From: Pseudomonadota bacterium
GTDB lineage: Bacteria; Pseudomonadota; Alphaproteobacteria; Rhizobiales; Devosiaceae
Direction of reading: 5' to 3'
NCBI GenBank assembly: GCA_023393475.1
Contig: JAEWLC010000012.1
Span: forward strand, 1-64,000
Length of the DNA: 64,000 bases
The notes beneath the pieces were generated by a model that was not told the DNA's origin, searched no databases, and worked only from the letters and a program-made list of their open reading frames with translations. The position numbers and the translations under genes were made by a program. Shown one piece after another: positions 1 to 8,978 of this stretch (position 1 is its first letter; the number at the start of each line of letters is the position of its first letter).

Positions 1-23
1 CGGTAGCGGGCGCCCGAACCTCG

Positions 24-458
24 TCAGAGGCCACAGCGGTGGTACTGCCCGTCGTAGCCGAGGAACATGTCAGTCTCGGCGTTGTACGAACGGTAGCGGG
101 CCTCGCAGGCGGCGACGTGATCGTCGAAGTCGCTGTCATAGCTGCTGTAGCCGCGATCGCGGTTCATGCTCGATACGATGGCGGCGCCGACGGCAAAGCC
201 GAACAGGCCTGCGGCGACGTTACCCACGTTCGGCCGGTTCCAGCGGTACCAGTTGCGGTACTCGTTGTGGCCCCAGTGCTTGCGGTTGTGCTTCCAGTCG
301 TTACAGCCCCGCCAGTTCGGATGGGCGAGGCACTGCTGGGACACGAAGCGTTCCTGCTGGCCGATACTGACCGAAACGCCTTGTGCGGAAGCGGGGGCCG
401 GGATGGCCATGATGCCGGCGAGCACAGTGGCGACGGCGGCTGAAGCGATCTTGCGCAT
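24..458 (-). CDS. BA14K family secreted protein
   Basis: 144 aa. Residues 1-25 are a Sec-type signal peptide (basic MRK, hydrophobic core, ASA before the cut), so the protein is exported. A basic, aromatic-rich middle (about 45-75, many W, N, R, H) is followed by a short glycine/alanine-rich hydrophobic stretch (about 80-96). The C-terminal end carries HVAACEARYRSYN and FLGYDGQYHRC, the signature of the BA14K family, named from a Brucella immunoreactive lectin-like protein and common in Hyphomicrobiales. The start is supported by GGAG upstream of ATG. The exact role of these proteins is unknown; carbohydrate binding at the envelope is suggested for the family only. Confidence 0.85.
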   Translation of the reverse strand: MRKIASAAVATVLAGIMAIPAPASAQGVSVSIGQQERFVSQQCLAHPNWRGCNDWKHNRKHWGHNEYRNWYRWNRPNVGNVAAGLFGFAVGAAIVSSMNRDRGYSSYDSDFDDHVAACEARYRSYNAETDMFLGYDGQYHRCGL

Positions 459-805
459 GGTTCAACTCCAAGTGTTCTTGTTGTGGCTGACGCTTGTGTC
501 TCTAAACGTACCGATCTCGCGATAGTTGCGGGCGGGGGCGACAGCGCGGGGCTTTTCCGGGGCCGCCAAGTCTGCGATAAAGGGGGCGTTCGCGCGACTG
601 GCGAGATCAGATGGGGCACCATCGGGGAACGCGAACGTCAGATGCCGCTCGCCTGGGCACCCCCTTAGTCCTTCATGGGAGCCCGCATGATCCTGACCGT
701 CCATTCCCCCTGCCAGGCTGTCGCCAGCTTGGAATCGCCGGAGCCAGCGTGCTACACGCACGCGATCCGAACGCCCTCCACATCGTATGCCCCGGGAGCC
801 GCCAA
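459..805. other. Intergenic region upstream of glyA
   Basis: About 350 bases between divergent genes. It must hold the promoters of the BA14K gene and of glyA. Several reading frames are open, but none has a recognisable protein or a convincing ribosome site. I could not recognise a riboswitch or any other structured RNA by eye, although the glyA leader is long enough to hold one. Confidence 0.5.
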
Positions 806-2110
806 ATGAGCGCCGCCGCAAACCTTCCGCTCTTTCCCCGCTTCTTCTCCAACACGCTGGCTGAGACCGATCCCGAGATCGCCGAAGCAATCAAGCTGGA
901 ACTCGGTCGCCAGCAGCACGAAATCGAGCTGATTGCATCCGAGAACATCGTGTCGAAGGCCGTGCTCGAGGCCCAGGGCTCGATCATGACCAACAAGTAC
1001 GCTGAGGGTTACCCCGGCAAGCGCTACTACGGCGGCTGCCAGTATGTGGACATTGCCGAAAACCTCGCCATCGAGCGGGCCAAGGAACTGTTCGGCGCCG
1101 GCTTCGCCAACGTGCAGCCGAACTCCGGCTCGCAGATGAACCAGGCCGTGTTCCTCGCTCTGCTCGAGCCCGGCGACACCTTCATGGGCCTCGATCTCAA
1201 CTCGGGTGGCCACCTGACCCATGGCTCGCCGGTCAACATGAGCGGCAAGTGGTTCAAGGTCGTCTCGTATGGCGTGCGCCAGGACGACCACCTGCTCGAC
1301 ATGGAAGAGGTCGCGAAGAAGGCCCGCGAGCACAAGCCCAAGCTGATCCTTGCCGGCGGCACGGCCTATTCGCGCGTCTGGGACTGGAAGCGGTTCCGCG
1401 AGATCGCCGATGAAGTCGGCGCCTACCTGATGGTCGACATGGCCCACATCGCCGGCCTCGTCGCTGGTGGGGTGCATCCGTCGCCGGTGCCGCATGCCCA
1501 TGTGGTGACGACGACGACGCACAAGTCGCTCCGCGGCCCGCGCGGCGGCATGATCCTGAGCAACGACGAGGCGATCGCCAAGAAGATCAACTCGGCGGTG
1601 TTTCCCGGCCTGCAGGGCGGCCCGCTGATGCACGTGATCGCGGCCAAGGCCGTGGCGCTCAGGGAAGCGCTGCAGCCCGAGTTCAAGGCCTATGCCCGCC
1701 AGGTGGTAACCAATGCCCGTACGCTGGCGGCGACGCTGGTCGAAAACGGCCTCGATGTCGTTTCGGGCGGTACGGACAACCACCTGATGCTGGTCGACCT
1801 GCGCAAGAAGAACGCCACGGGCAAGAAGGCGGAGGCCGGCCTCGGCCGGGCCTACATCACCTGCAACAAGAACGGCATCCCGTTCGATCCGGAAAAGCCG
1901 TTCGTGACCTCGGGCATTCGCCTCGGCACGCCGGCCGGCACGACGCGTGGCTTCGGCGAAGCCGAGTTCCGCGAGATCGGGCAGCTCATCGTCGAAGTCC
2001 TCGACGGACTGCGTGAAGCCAACTCGGATGAAGGCAACGCGGCCGTCGAGGCTGCCGTGCGCGAGAAGGTGAAGGCACTCACCGCCCGCTTCCCGATCTA
2101 CGCCGACTGA
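806..2110 (+). CDS. glyA: Serine hydroxymethyltransferase
   Basis: 434 aa, full length for the family. It makes glycine and 5,10-methylene-tetrahydrofolate from serine, using pyridoxal phosphate (PLP), in the cytoplasm. Visible landmarks are the N-terminal ELIASEN block (41-47), NKYAEGYPGKRYYGG (63-77), DMAHIAGL (211-218) and the PLP-binding lysine in TTTTHKSLRGPRGG (Lys240). The frame is open further upstream from 611, but homologues begin close to the ATG at 806, which opens directly into the conserved N-terminus. nrdR starts 9 bases after the stop, so the two are probably co-transcribed. Confidence 0.97.
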   Translation: MSAAANLPLFPRFFSNTLAETDPEIAEAIKLELGRQQHEIELIASENIVSKAVLEAQGSIMTNKYAEGYPGKRYYGGCQYVDIAENLAIERAKELFGAGFANVQPNSGSQMNQAVFLALLEPGDTFMGLDLNSGGHLTHGSPVNMSGKWFKVVSYGVRQDDHLLDMEEVAKKAREHKPKLILAGGTAYSRVWDWKRFREIADEVGAYLMVDMAHIAGLVAGGVHPSPVPHAHVVTTTTHKSLRGPRGGMILSNDEAIAKKINSAVFPGLQGGPLMHVIAAKAVALREALQPEFKAYARQVVTNARTLAATLVENGLDVVSGGTDNHLMLVDLRKKNATGKKAEAGLGRAYITCNKNGIPFDPEKPFVTSGIRLGTPAGTTRGFGEAEFREIGQLIVEVLDGLREANSDEGNAAVEAAVREKVKALTARFPIYAD

Positions 2111-2119
2111 GGTCTCGCC

Positions 2120-2599
2120 ATGCGCTGTCCCTATTGCGGAAACGACGATACGCAGGTCAAGGACAGCCGGCCGACCGAGGACTCAAACTCGATCCGCCGC
2201 CGCCGCATCTGTCCAAGCTGCGGCGGCCGCTTCACCACTTTCGAGCGCGTGCAGCTGCGCGAGCTCATGGTGGTCAAGAAATCCGGCCGGCGCGTGCCGT
2301 TCGATCGCGACAAGCTGGCGCGTTCGGTGGGCACGGCGCTGCGCAAGCGCGATGTCGAACCCGAGCGTGTCGATCGCATGATCTCCGGAGTGGTGCGCCA
2401 GCTCGAGAGCCTCGGTGAGGGCGAGGTGACGTCCGACCAGATTGGCGAGTTCGTCATGGAGGGGCTGAAGGGCCTCGACGACGTTGCCTTCGTCCGCTTT
2501 GCCTCGGTGTACAAGAACTTCTCAGCGGCGGACGACTTCCGCTCCTTCCTCACGGAGCTCGACGACGACGATCGCCGGAAACCCAGCCGCGACGATTGA
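2120..2599 (+). CDS. nrdR: Transcriptional repressor NrdR
   Basis: 159 aa, normal length. NrdR represses ribonucleotide reductase operons by sensing ATP/dATP. The N-terminal zinc ribbon is intact (CPYC at 3-6 and CPSC in the RRRICPSCGGRFTTFE block). The ATP-cone follows (about 49-139), starting at VVKKSGRRVPFDRDKL. It sits 9 bases after glyA. In many Hyphomicrobiales the riboflavin genes ribD, ribE and ribH lie between nrdR and nusB; here nusB follows directly. Confidence 0.97.
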   Translation: MRCPYCGNDDTQVKDSRPTEDSNSIRRRRICPSCGGRFTTFERVQLRELMVVKKSGRRVPFDRDKLARSVGTALRKRDVEPERVDRMISGVVRQLESLGEGEVTSDQIGEFVMEGLKGLDDVAFVRFASVYKNFSAADDFRSFLTELDDDDRRKPSRDD

Positions 2600-2683
2600 G
2601 ATTGCGGTTTCCCCGCCCGTCGGAGTAATCCTTAGGGCAGAACATTGCGCTTGAGGCGCACACAAGAGAACGACTTTCTAGAT

Positions 2684-3184
2684 ATGGCCGAACCCAAGCC
2701 ACGCGATCCTTCAGTCTCCCGGACGGCCAATCAGCGCGGTGCGGCTCGGCTGGCAGCGGTCCAGGCGCTCTACCAGATGGATGTGGGGCGCCAGTCGCTC
2801 GAGGACACGCTTAGCCAGTTCGGCACGATCCATGTCGGGCGCGAGATCGAGGGCGAGGAGTATCTGCCTGCAGATGCTGACTTTTTCCGCCAGATCGTGA
2901 CCGGGGTCATCAAGGCCCAGTTGCAGATCGATCCCGCCGTGGACGCCGGGCTTGCCGACAGCTGGCCCATGGGCCGCATCGACGCGACGCTCCGCGCCAT
3001 CCTTCGCGCCGCCGCGTTCGAACTGTTGCGCCGCAAGGATATTCCGTCACGCGTCGTGATCACCGAGTACGTCGACGTCGCCAAGGCCTTCTACGAGGAC
3101 GAGGCGCCGAAAATGGTCAACGCGGTGCTCGACCAGATCGCCAAGGCAGCCGGGCGGGACAACGATCCGGTGAAGACAAGGTAA
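2684..3184 (+). CDS. nusB: Transcription antitermination factor NusB
   Basis: 166 aa from ATG 2684; a TTG at 2645 in the same frame would add 13 residues with no family match. NusB binds boxA RNA with S10 (NusE) during rRNA antitermination. Family landmarks are the N-terminal RGAARLAAVQALYQMD helix and, near the C-terminus, a block with IPSRVVITEYVDVAKAF followed by MVNAVLDQIAK. It is an all-helical RNA-binding protein acting with RNA polymerase. The next gene starts within 7 bases of the stop, suggesting one transcript. Confidence 0.95.
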   Translation: MAEPKPRDPSVSRTANQRGAARLAAVQALYQMDVGRQSLEDTLSQFGTIHVGREIEGEEYLPADADFFRQIVTGVIKAQLQIDPAVDAGLADSWPMGRIDATLRAILRAAAFELLRRKDIPSRVVITEYVDVAKAFYEDEAPKMVNAVLDQIAKAAGRDNDPVKTR

Positions 3185-3190
3185 GTGGAT

Positions 3191-4402
3191 ATGGACGAGC
3201 GTGCCGTGAGTGTTGGGTCGCCCGTCCGTAACATTGGCCTGCTCGCCGCCGCGCAGGCGACCATGGGGTCGAACCAGGCCATCCTGATGTCGATCGCCTC
3301 GCTGACCGCCGCCGGAATGGTGGCGGACAAGGCTTTCGCCACCGTCCCCGTAACTCTGATGATCATAGGCACGGCGCTCTGCACCGGGCCGGCCGCGTGG
3401 CTGATCCACTCGTGGGGGCGGCGGAACGGACTGGTGTTCGGCGCAGCGGTGGCCATTCCGGCCGCGCTGGTGGCCGCGTTCGCCGCGTGGATGGGCTGGT
3501 TCTGGCTGTTCTGTGCCGCCATGGCAGTGCTGGGCGCCCCGGCCGCTTTCGCCAACCAGTATCGCTTCTCCGCTGCCGACAGCGTGCCTACGCCGTTGAA
3601 ATCGCGCGCGATTTCGTGGGTCCTGTTCGGCGGGGTGGTGTCCGGATTCCTGGGGCCGCAGATCAGCGCGCACAGCAAGGACTGGATCCCCGGGCACGAG
3701 TTCACGGCGACGTACCTGATCATGGCGGTGATGGCGCTGATCGCCATTGCCGTGCTGTGGCAGACGCGGCTGGCGCCGACGGTGCGCCACGCGGCGGACC
3801 GGAAGGCTGGGCGATCGATCGGCAAGTTGCTGAGAGATCGAACGATTCTCGTGCCGATGCTGGCAGCTGCCTCGGCCTATTCGCTGATGGTGCTGGTAAT
3901 GGTCGCGGCCCCGTTGGCGATGGTCTATGTCTGCGGGCACACCAGCGAGGAGGCGGCGTTCGCCATCCAGTGGCACATCGTCTCGATGTTTGCCCCGAGC
4001 TTCATCACCGGCGCGGTGATCCAGCGGCTGGGAGCGCCGATGACGGCGGCGATCGGGCTCCTGGCGATCCTCGCCGCGGCAGCGGTGAGCCTGCATGGTA
4101 TCACCACCCTGCACTTCGATATTTCGCTGATTCTGCTGGGTGTTGGCTGGAACTTCGGATTCATCGCCTCAACCGCGATGCTGGCCGTGGCCTATCGTCC
4201 GGAGGAAGCAGCGCGGGTGCAGGGGCTGAACGAGCAGGTGGTGTTCGGCGTGATGGCCGTCGCCTCGATCGCATCGGGCGTGCTGCTGGAACTGGTCGGA
4301 TGGCAGATGATCAATCTCATCGCCATCGTCGTGGCGACAGTCGCGATCGTGACGCTGGCCTGGGGCGTCTTCGCCCCGAGCAGGTCAGCAGAGCTGACCT
4401 GA
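3191..4402 (+). CDS. MFS transporter
   Basis: 403 aa from ATG 3191, with GTG 3185 as an alternative. About twelve hydrophobic helices span the whole length. A basic loop between helices 2 and 3 (HSWGRRNGL) corresponds to the conserved MFS loop, and a longer basic loop (RHAADRKAGRSIGKLLRDR) lies at the middle where the two six-helix halves meet. It belongs to the major facilitator superfamily in the inner membrane. The substrate cannot be told from sequence. It follows nusB without a gap and ends 55 bases before the convergent bamE gene. Confidence 0.8.
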   Translation: MDERAVSVGSPVRNIGLLAAAQATMGSNQAILMSIASLTAAGMVADKAFATVPVTLMIIGTALCTGPAAWLIHSWGRRNGLVFGAAVAIPAALVAAFAAWMGWFWLFCAAMAVLGAPAAFANQYRFSAADSVPTPLKSRAISWVLFGGVVSGFLGPQISAHSKDWIPGHEFTATYLIMAVMALIAIAVLWQTRLAPTVRHAADRKAGRSIGKLLRDRTILVPMLAAASAYSLMVLVMVAAPLAMVYVCGHTSEEAAFAIQWHIVSMFAPSFITGAVIQRLGAPMTAAIGLLAILAAAAVSLHGITTLHFDISLILLGVGWNFGFIASTAMLAVAYRPEEAARVQGLNEQVVFGVMAVASIASGVLLELVGWQMINLIAIVVATVAIVTLAWGVFAPSRSAELT

Positions 4403-4457
4403 TGAACGGCGCTTCCTGAACGGCTGATCAACCGATCCTGAACGGGATTTTGGCCCC

Positions 4458-4907
4458 TTAGATCGAGCTGATGATCGACTCGATGAAGGTGCGGTCCTGC
4501 CCGTAGGACGGGGTGCGGCGGCTGTCGATGGTGAAGGACTTGCCGTCCTTGATGCCCAGGCGCTCGGTGTCGACGACCTTGCCCTTCTTGTCGAAGTAGA
4601 TGACGAGCAGGGTGCGCTCCTTGCTGAGCTCCATGCCGAAGGCGGTCTGCGAGACTTTTTCGCCCAGGTAGTACCAGGCGTTCTCGTTCTGGAAGCTGTT
4701 GGTGATCTGCGGCGAGCCGAGCACGGCGGTAACGAGCGCGGTGCTCTGGCCGACGCGAATCTGCTGCACGGCATCGTCGGAGATGCTGTAGCCGCGCTGG
4801 CGCTGCTGGGTGAGGCTCATGCCGCTCGAGCATGCGGAGAGCGTGACGGCGACCAGCACGGCGGCCGTGATCGGGAGAAGAACTCGAGTGGCGGTGCGCA
4901 GAGGCAT
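4458..4907 (-). CDS. bamE: BamE/SmpA-type outer-membrane assembly lipoprotein
   Basis: 149 aa. A lipoprotein signal with lipobox LSAC puts the acylated cysteine at residue 26. The mature part has the BamE fold pattern: QIRVGQSTALVTAVLGSP (first helix and turn), then NENAWYYLGEK and LLVIYFDKKGKVV strands. BamE is a small accessory subunit of the BAM complex that inserts beta-barrel proteins into the outer membrane. It is divergent from the cytochrome bc1 chaperone gene, the usual order in Hyphomicrobiales. Confidence 0.9.
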   Translation of the reverse strand: MPLRTATRVLLPITAAVLVAVTLSACSSGMSLTQQRQRGYSISDDAVQQIRVGQSTALVTAVLGSPQITNSFQNENAWYYLGEKVSQTAFGMELSKERTLLVIYFDKKGKVVDTERLGIKDGKSFTIDSRRTPSYGQDRTFIESIISSI

Positions 4908-4911
4908 CAGT

Positions 4912-4940
4912 TTGACTTTCCCGATCGCTGTCTACTATTA
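4912..4940 (+). promoter_or_regulatory. Possible promoter of the chaperone-DUF177 operon
   Basis: TTGACT at 4912-4917 is followed by 17 bases and CTATTA at 4935-4940. It lies just upstream of the bamE start codon on the other strand, in the only gap that can hold the promoter for the genes from 5068 onward. The -10 match is poor, so this is tentative. Confidence 0.3.
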
Positions 4941-5067
4941 GCTCGGCTTGAGCCGGGCGGGCACTGTGTAGCTGTCAATGGCGCCCGCTGGCAAGCTGGC
5001 TGGGCCTTCGACCCGAACCCTTCCACACCGGCAGCAGCTTGAACCGCAAAAGCGCGGAGTGCCACTG

Positions 5068-5595
5068 ATGATATTGAAGTTGTTCAGGAAAAACCCTGCC
5101 ACGGACGCTGTTTATGCCGTCTATACAGCCATTGTGGCGCAATCCCGGCAACCCGTGTTCTACGCCGAGTGGGGCGTCCCGGACACGGTTACGGGCCGCT
5201 TCGATATGATCTCGCTGCATCTCTCCCTGGTATTCCGGCGCCTGCGCGACGAGAAAAAGGTCGGCGCGGAGTTCGGCCAGGCGCTTTTCGACCTGTTTTT
5301 CAAGGATATGGACCGCTCGCTCCGGGAAATGGGGGCAGGGGACCTGAGCGTGCCCAAGAAGGTGCGCAAGATGACCGAGATCTTCTATGCGCTGATGACC
5401 GGTGTGAACGAAGCGATCGACCGGGGCGACCGGGCTGGCGTCGAGGTTGTGCTGCGGCGCAACGTATTCGGCGAAGCCGAGGCGGGACGCGCCGATGAAC
5501 TGGCGGCATACCTGTTCGCGCAGGCCGATTCGCTGGCCGCGCAGCCGCTCGAAGCCATAGCCGGCGGTCATATCGACATGGCGGTGGCAGCATGA
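5068..5595 (+). CDS. Ubiquinol-cytochrome c chaperone family protein
   Basis: 175 aa from ATG 5068. It resembles the CBP3/UQCC family that helps assemble cytochrome b of the bc1 complex. The typical core is seen: YTAIVAQSRQPVFYAEWGVPDT, whose shortest diagnostic part is QPVFYAEWGVPDT, then RFDMISLHLSLVFRRLR, and FKDMDRSLREMGAGDLSVPK. No signal peptide or membrane helix is visible, which fits a cytoplasmic or membrane-associated chaperone. The stop overlaps the next start by four bases (ATGA), showing translational coupling to the DUF177 gene. Confidence 0.9.
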   Translation: MILKLFRKNPATDAVYAVYTAIVAQSRQPVFYAEWGVPDTVTGRFDMISLHLSLVFRRLRDEKKVGAEFGQALFDLFFKDMDRSLREMGAGDLSVPKKVRKMTEIFYALMTGVNEAIDRGDRAGVEVVLRRNVFGEAEAGRADELAAYLFAQADSLAAQPLEAIAGGHIDMAVAA

Positions 5596-6146
5596 GCCGG
5601 CAAGCAGCACCATTCCGCATCGTCGGCGCCGATATCCGGCTCGATTCGATGCCCACCAACGGGCGCGACCTGACGCTCGATGTCGGGGCCGAGGAACGGC
5701 TCGCGGTTGCCGACCAGCTCGGCGTCACCGCGGTGGAAAAGCTGCAGGTGAACCTGCATGCGGTGCGCTTCAAGGGCGGCATCCGCGTCTCCGGACGGCT
5801 CGTCGCGACGACCGTGCAGCCGAGTGTCGTGTCACTGGAACCCGTGGTGCAGGAAATCTCCGAGCCGATCGACCGGGTGTTCCTGCCCGGCGGCGAGAAG
5901 GCCTATGCCGGTCCCGCCGATGCGGAAATCTTCGTCGACCTTGAAGGCGACGATGTTCCGGACCATTTCGAGGGTAACGAGGCCGACATGTCGGATCTGG
6001 TGCTGGAAACGCTGGCGCTGGCACTCGACCCTTATCCGAAGAACCCCGGCGAGACGATCGGCGCGCTGGGCGATGACGGCGACACCGAGAACGATTTGCC
6101 CTTCGCCGGCCTCAAAATCCTCAAGACTCCCGAGGACAAGGGCTAG
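5592..6146 (+). CDS. DUF177 (YceD-like) protein
   Basis: 184 aa. It matches the DUF177/YceD family, linked in plants and bacteria to 23S rRNA accumulation. Seen here are the acidic strand and turn region around VQEISEPIDRVFLPGG and the C-terminal motif EGNEADMSDLVLETLALALDPYPKNPG, of which LVLETLALALDPYP is the family hallmark. It overlaps the chaperone gene by four bases and precedes plsX by about 110 bases, as in relatives. Often rpmF lies close by; it is not here. The precise role is unproven. Confidence 0.88.
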   Translation: MSRQAAPFRIVGADIRLDSMPTNGRDLTLDVGAEERLAVADQLGVTAVEKLQVNLHAVRFKGGIRVSGRLVATTVQPSVVSLEPVVQEISEPIDRVFLPGGEKAYAGPADAEIFVDLEGDDVPDHFEGNEADMSDLVLETLALALDPYPKNPGETIGALGDDGDTENDLPFAGLKILKTPEDKG

Positions 6147-6259
6147 GCCCCCATAACGGGGCAGAAGAGCGCTTCTCACTGGAGGCGTTCGGTTCTCTGA
6201 GGTAAGCGTTTGACGAGCAATTCATCCGTTCCCGTGCGGAACGCAGGACCCAAGCGGCG

Positions 6260-7333
6260 ATGAGCGACAGCATCCGTATTTCCGTGGACGCCATGGGCGG
6301 CGACAGGGGCCCGCGCGTGGCGGTCGAGGGCGCCTACCTGTTCTGGCGCGAGCGCAAGAACACGACCTACATCTTCCACGGCCGCGAAGCCGACCTGACG
6401 CCGCTGCTCGAGGAATTCCCCGCGCTGAAGCCGATCTCCCGCATCGTGCACTGCGACAACGTCATCTCGATGGAAGAAAAGCCCAGCCAGGCCCTCCGCA
6501 AGGGCAGGGGCAACTCGTCGATGTGGGCGGCGCTGCAATCGGTGAAGGACGGAGAGGCCGATGTCGCCATCTCCGGCGGCAACACCGGCGCGCTGATGGC
6601 GATGGCGACGTTCTGCCTGCGGCCCATCGAGGGCATTTCGCGTCCTGCCATTGCTGCGCTGTGGCCGACGCTCAGGACCGATATCATCGTGCTCGATGTC
6701 GGCGCGACGGTGGGTGGTGACGCCAAGCAGTTGACCGATTTCTCGATTCTCGGCGCCGCGCTGGCGCGCGCGCTGTTCGACCAGGAACTGCCGACGGTCG
6801 GCCTGCTCAATGTCGGGACCGAAGAAATGAAGGGCCACGACGAGGTCAAGGATGCCGCGCGCATCCTCCAGGCCGCGAGCGGGGAGGGCTTCATCTACCA
6901 CGGCTTTGTCGAGGGCGACGATATCGGCAAGGGCACGGTCGACGTGGTGGTGACCGAGGGCTTTGCCGGCAATATCGCGCTCAAGACCGCCGAAGGCACG
7001 GCGCGGCAGATCGGCGGCTACATTCGCGAAGCGCTGAAGGCCGACATGGTCTCGATGCTCGGCGCCGCCATTGCCGGGCAGGCGCTGCAGGCGCTGCGCC
7101 GCAAGCTCGACCCCCGCAACATCAATGGCGGGGTGTTCCTCGGCCTCAACGGCGTCGTCATCAAGTCGCATGGTGGCACCGACGAGATCGGCTTCAAGGG
7201 CGCCCTTGGACTTGCCTATGAAATGGCGCGCAACCGGGTGATGGACAAGATCGCCGAAGGCATGCGCCGCTTCCCAACCCTCAATGCAGCGCCGGCACCG
7301 GCCGCTGTCGAACCCGAGGCCAAACCCGCGTGA
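6260..7333 (+). CDS. plsX: Phosphate acyltransferase PlsX
   Basis: 357 aa, full length. PlsX makes acyl-phosphate from acyl-ACP, the donor for PlsY in phospholipid synthesis, at the inner face of the membrane. Landmarks are SVDAMGGDRGPRV near the N-terminus, DVAISGGNTGALMAMA, the DVGATVGGDAKQL region, VVVTEGFAGNIALKTAEG and GLNGVVIKSHGG. The stop overlaps the fabH start (GTGA), so the two genes are coupled. The C-terminal tail is rich in Ala and Pro and probably disordered. Confidence 0.97.
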   Translation: MSDSIRISVDAMGGDRGPRVAVEGAYLFWRERKNTTYIFHGREADLTPLLEEFPALKPISRIVHCDNVISMEEKPSQALRKGRGNSSMWAALQSVKDGEADVAISGGNTGALMAMATFCLRPIEGISRPAIAALWPTLRTDIIVLDVGATVGGDAKQLTDFSILGAALARALFDQELPTVGLLNVGTEEMKGHDEVKDAARILQAASGEGFIYHGFVEGDDIGKGTVDVVVTEGFAGNIALKTAEGTARQIGGYIREALKADMVSMLGAAIAGQALQALRRKLDPRNINGGVFLGLNGVVIKSHGGTDEIGFKGALGLAYEMARNRVMDKIAEGMRRFPTLNAAPAPAAVEPEAKPA

Positions 7334-8298
7334 CGAATACCAGGAACATTATCCGCAGCGTTGGCGCCTACCTGCCGACGCGCGTCATGACCAACGACGA
7401 TCTCGCCAAGATCGTCGATACCTCCGACGAGTGGATCCAGCAGCGCACCGGCATCAAGCAGCGCCATGTCGCGGCCGAAGGCGAGAACACCTCCGACCTC
7501 GCTGCGGCAGCCGGCCGCCGGGCACTGGAGAATGCAGGGCTCGAGATCGGCGATGTCGACCTGATCGTCCTCGCGACGACCACGCCCGACATGACCTTCC
7601 CGGCCACCGCTGCCGTGGTGCAGCAGAAGCTCGGCATGCATCACGGTGCAGCCTTCGACATCCAGGCGGTCTGCTCTGGCTTCGTCTATGCCGTGGCGAC
7701 GGCCGACTCATATCTCAAGAACGGGCTGGCCAAGCGTGCGCTGGTGATCGGCGCGGAAACGGCGACCCGCATCCTCGACTGGAACGACCGCACCACCTGT
7801 GTGCTGTTCGGCGATGGCGCCGGCGCGGTGATCATGGAACCGGCCAAGGCCGGCGACGAGCGCGGCGTGCTGGCCACCTCGCTCCGCTCCGACGGGCACC
7901 ACTGGAACAAGCTCTATACCGATGGCGGCCCGAGCTCGACGCAATCGATGGGTCACGTCCGCATGGAGGGCAAGGAAGTCTTCAAGCACGCCGTCGGGAT
8001 GATTACCGACGTGGTCTACAAGGTGCTCGAGGATACCGGCCACACCATCGACGACCTCGACTGGTTCGTGCCGCACCAGGCCAACAAGCGCATCATCGAC
8101 GGCGCGGGCGTCAAGCTCGGCCTGCCGCCCGAGAAGGTTGTGGTGACCGTGGATCGCCATGCCAACACCTCGGCTGCCTCGGTGCCGCTGGCGCTGCACA
8201 CTGCCGTTTCCGACGGCCGCATCAAGCGCGGCGACCTCGTGATGATCGAGGCCATGGGCGGCGGGTTCACCTGGGGCGCGTCGCTGATCCGGTGGTGA
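7330..8298 (+). CDS. fabH: Beta-ketoacyl-ACP synthase III
   Basis: 322 aa with a GTG start at 7330 inside the plsX stop. FabH condenses acetyl-CoA with malonyl-ACP to start fatty-acid synthesis. The catalytic triad can be placed: Cys in AFDIQAVCSGFVYA (about 116), His in VPHQANKRI (about 249) and Asn in RHANTSAASVPLAL (about 279). The DEWIQQRTGI block near residue 37 is also typical. It forms an operon with plsX; the ihfA gene starts about 340 bases later, after a repeat element. Confidence 0.97.
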   Translation: MTNTRNIIRSVGAYLPTRVMTNDDLAKIVDTSDEWIQQRTGIKQRHVAAEGENTSDLAAAAGRRALENAGLEIGDVDLIVLATTTPDMTFPATAAVVQQKLGMHHGAAFDIQAVCSGFVYAVATADSYLKNGLAKRALVIGAETATRILDWNDRTTCVLFGDGAGAVIMEPAKAGDERGVLATSLRSDGHHWNKLYTDGGPSSTQSMGHVRMEGKEVFKHAVGMITDVVYKVLEDTGHTIDDLDWFVPHQANKRIIDGAGVKLGLPPEKVVVTVDRHANTSAASVPLALHTAVSDGRIKRGDLVMIEAMGGGFTWGASLIRW

Positions 8299-8351
8299 GA
8301 GCGACTTCGCGGGCCGCGGGGTGAGAGCGCGCTACGTTGCCGCAATTGCGA

Positions 8352-8431
8352 TGTCATCCCTGCGAAAGCAGGGATCCAACTCGCAGCTGGCGCACTCTGT
8401 GGCTTGGGTCCCAGCCTTCGCTGGGATGACA
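8352..8431. repeat. Dispersed 80-bp double-hairpin repeat, copy 1
   Basis: The outer ends TGTCATCCC and GGGATGACA are exact inverted repeats. Inside each arm is its own hairpin (CCCTGCGAAAGCAGGG on the left, CCCAGCCTTCGCTGGG on the right), with about 30 variable bases between. Three further copies lie at 16561, 22796 and 33443. It sits in the 342-base fabH-ihfA gap. The rest of that gap must hold the ihfA promoter, but I see no other gene there. Confidence 0.9.
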
Positions 8432-8640
8432 GCCGGTGGGTGCGCGAGTCCGTGCCACGCAGGATAAAGCCGGGCTTGGGTGCCCGCGAAATCTCTACCT
8501 AGGGGCCGGATTTTGTTCCCTAGCCTTTGATAGATCAGCCAGATTGCCAGTCGGGCGGACCCGCGTTAATCTTTCTTCACAATCCGTAGGTGGGGCGCCT
8601 GACGGGACTAACCGGTGCGGCGATTAGCGGAGGGGCGGCA

Positions 8641-8952
8641 ATGACACAGAAGACGGTCACGCGGGCGGATCTTGCGGAAGCGGTTTACGAGGCCGTTGGC
8701 CTCTCCCGAACCGAATCGGCGGAGCTGGTGGAGCGCGTGCTCGACCTCATCGGCGATGCGCTGGTGGAGGGCCAGCACGTCAAGTTGAGCTCGTTCGGCT
8801 CGTTCCAGGTGCGCTCGAAAAACCAGCGCATAGGCCGCAATCCCAAGACCGGCGAGGAAGTGCCGATCCTGCCGCGACAGGTTCTGGTGTTCAAACCGTC
8901 CAATGTGTTGAAATCCAAGATCAACAAATCTATGGTCCGGTCTGGAAAATAA
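8641..8952 (+). CDS. ihfA: Integration host factor subunit alpha
   Basis: 103 aa. IHF alpha pairs with IHF beta to bend DNA in recombination, replication and promoter activation. The start at 8641 is set by GGAGGGG upstream. Family landmarks are LAEAVYEAVGLSRTESAELVE, of which SRTESAELVE is diagnostic, then HVKLSSFGSFQVRSK and the DNA-intercalating arm RIGRNPKTGEEVPI with its proline. The merR-type gene follows 26 bases later, the usual pairing in alphaproteobacteria. Confidence 0.97.
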   Translation: MTQKTVTRADLAEAVYEAVGLSRTESAELVERVLDLIGDALVEGQHVKLSSFGSFQVRSKNQRIGRNPKTGEEVPILPRQVLVFKPSNVLKSKINKSMVRSGK

Positions 8953-8978
8953 GACTCTTTCCGGGCGGGTGAGTCCTT

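Noticed and set aside
459..805. Riboswitch upstream of glyA
   Set aside because: A glycine or SAM riboswitch was considered, but no conserved core could be matched by eye.
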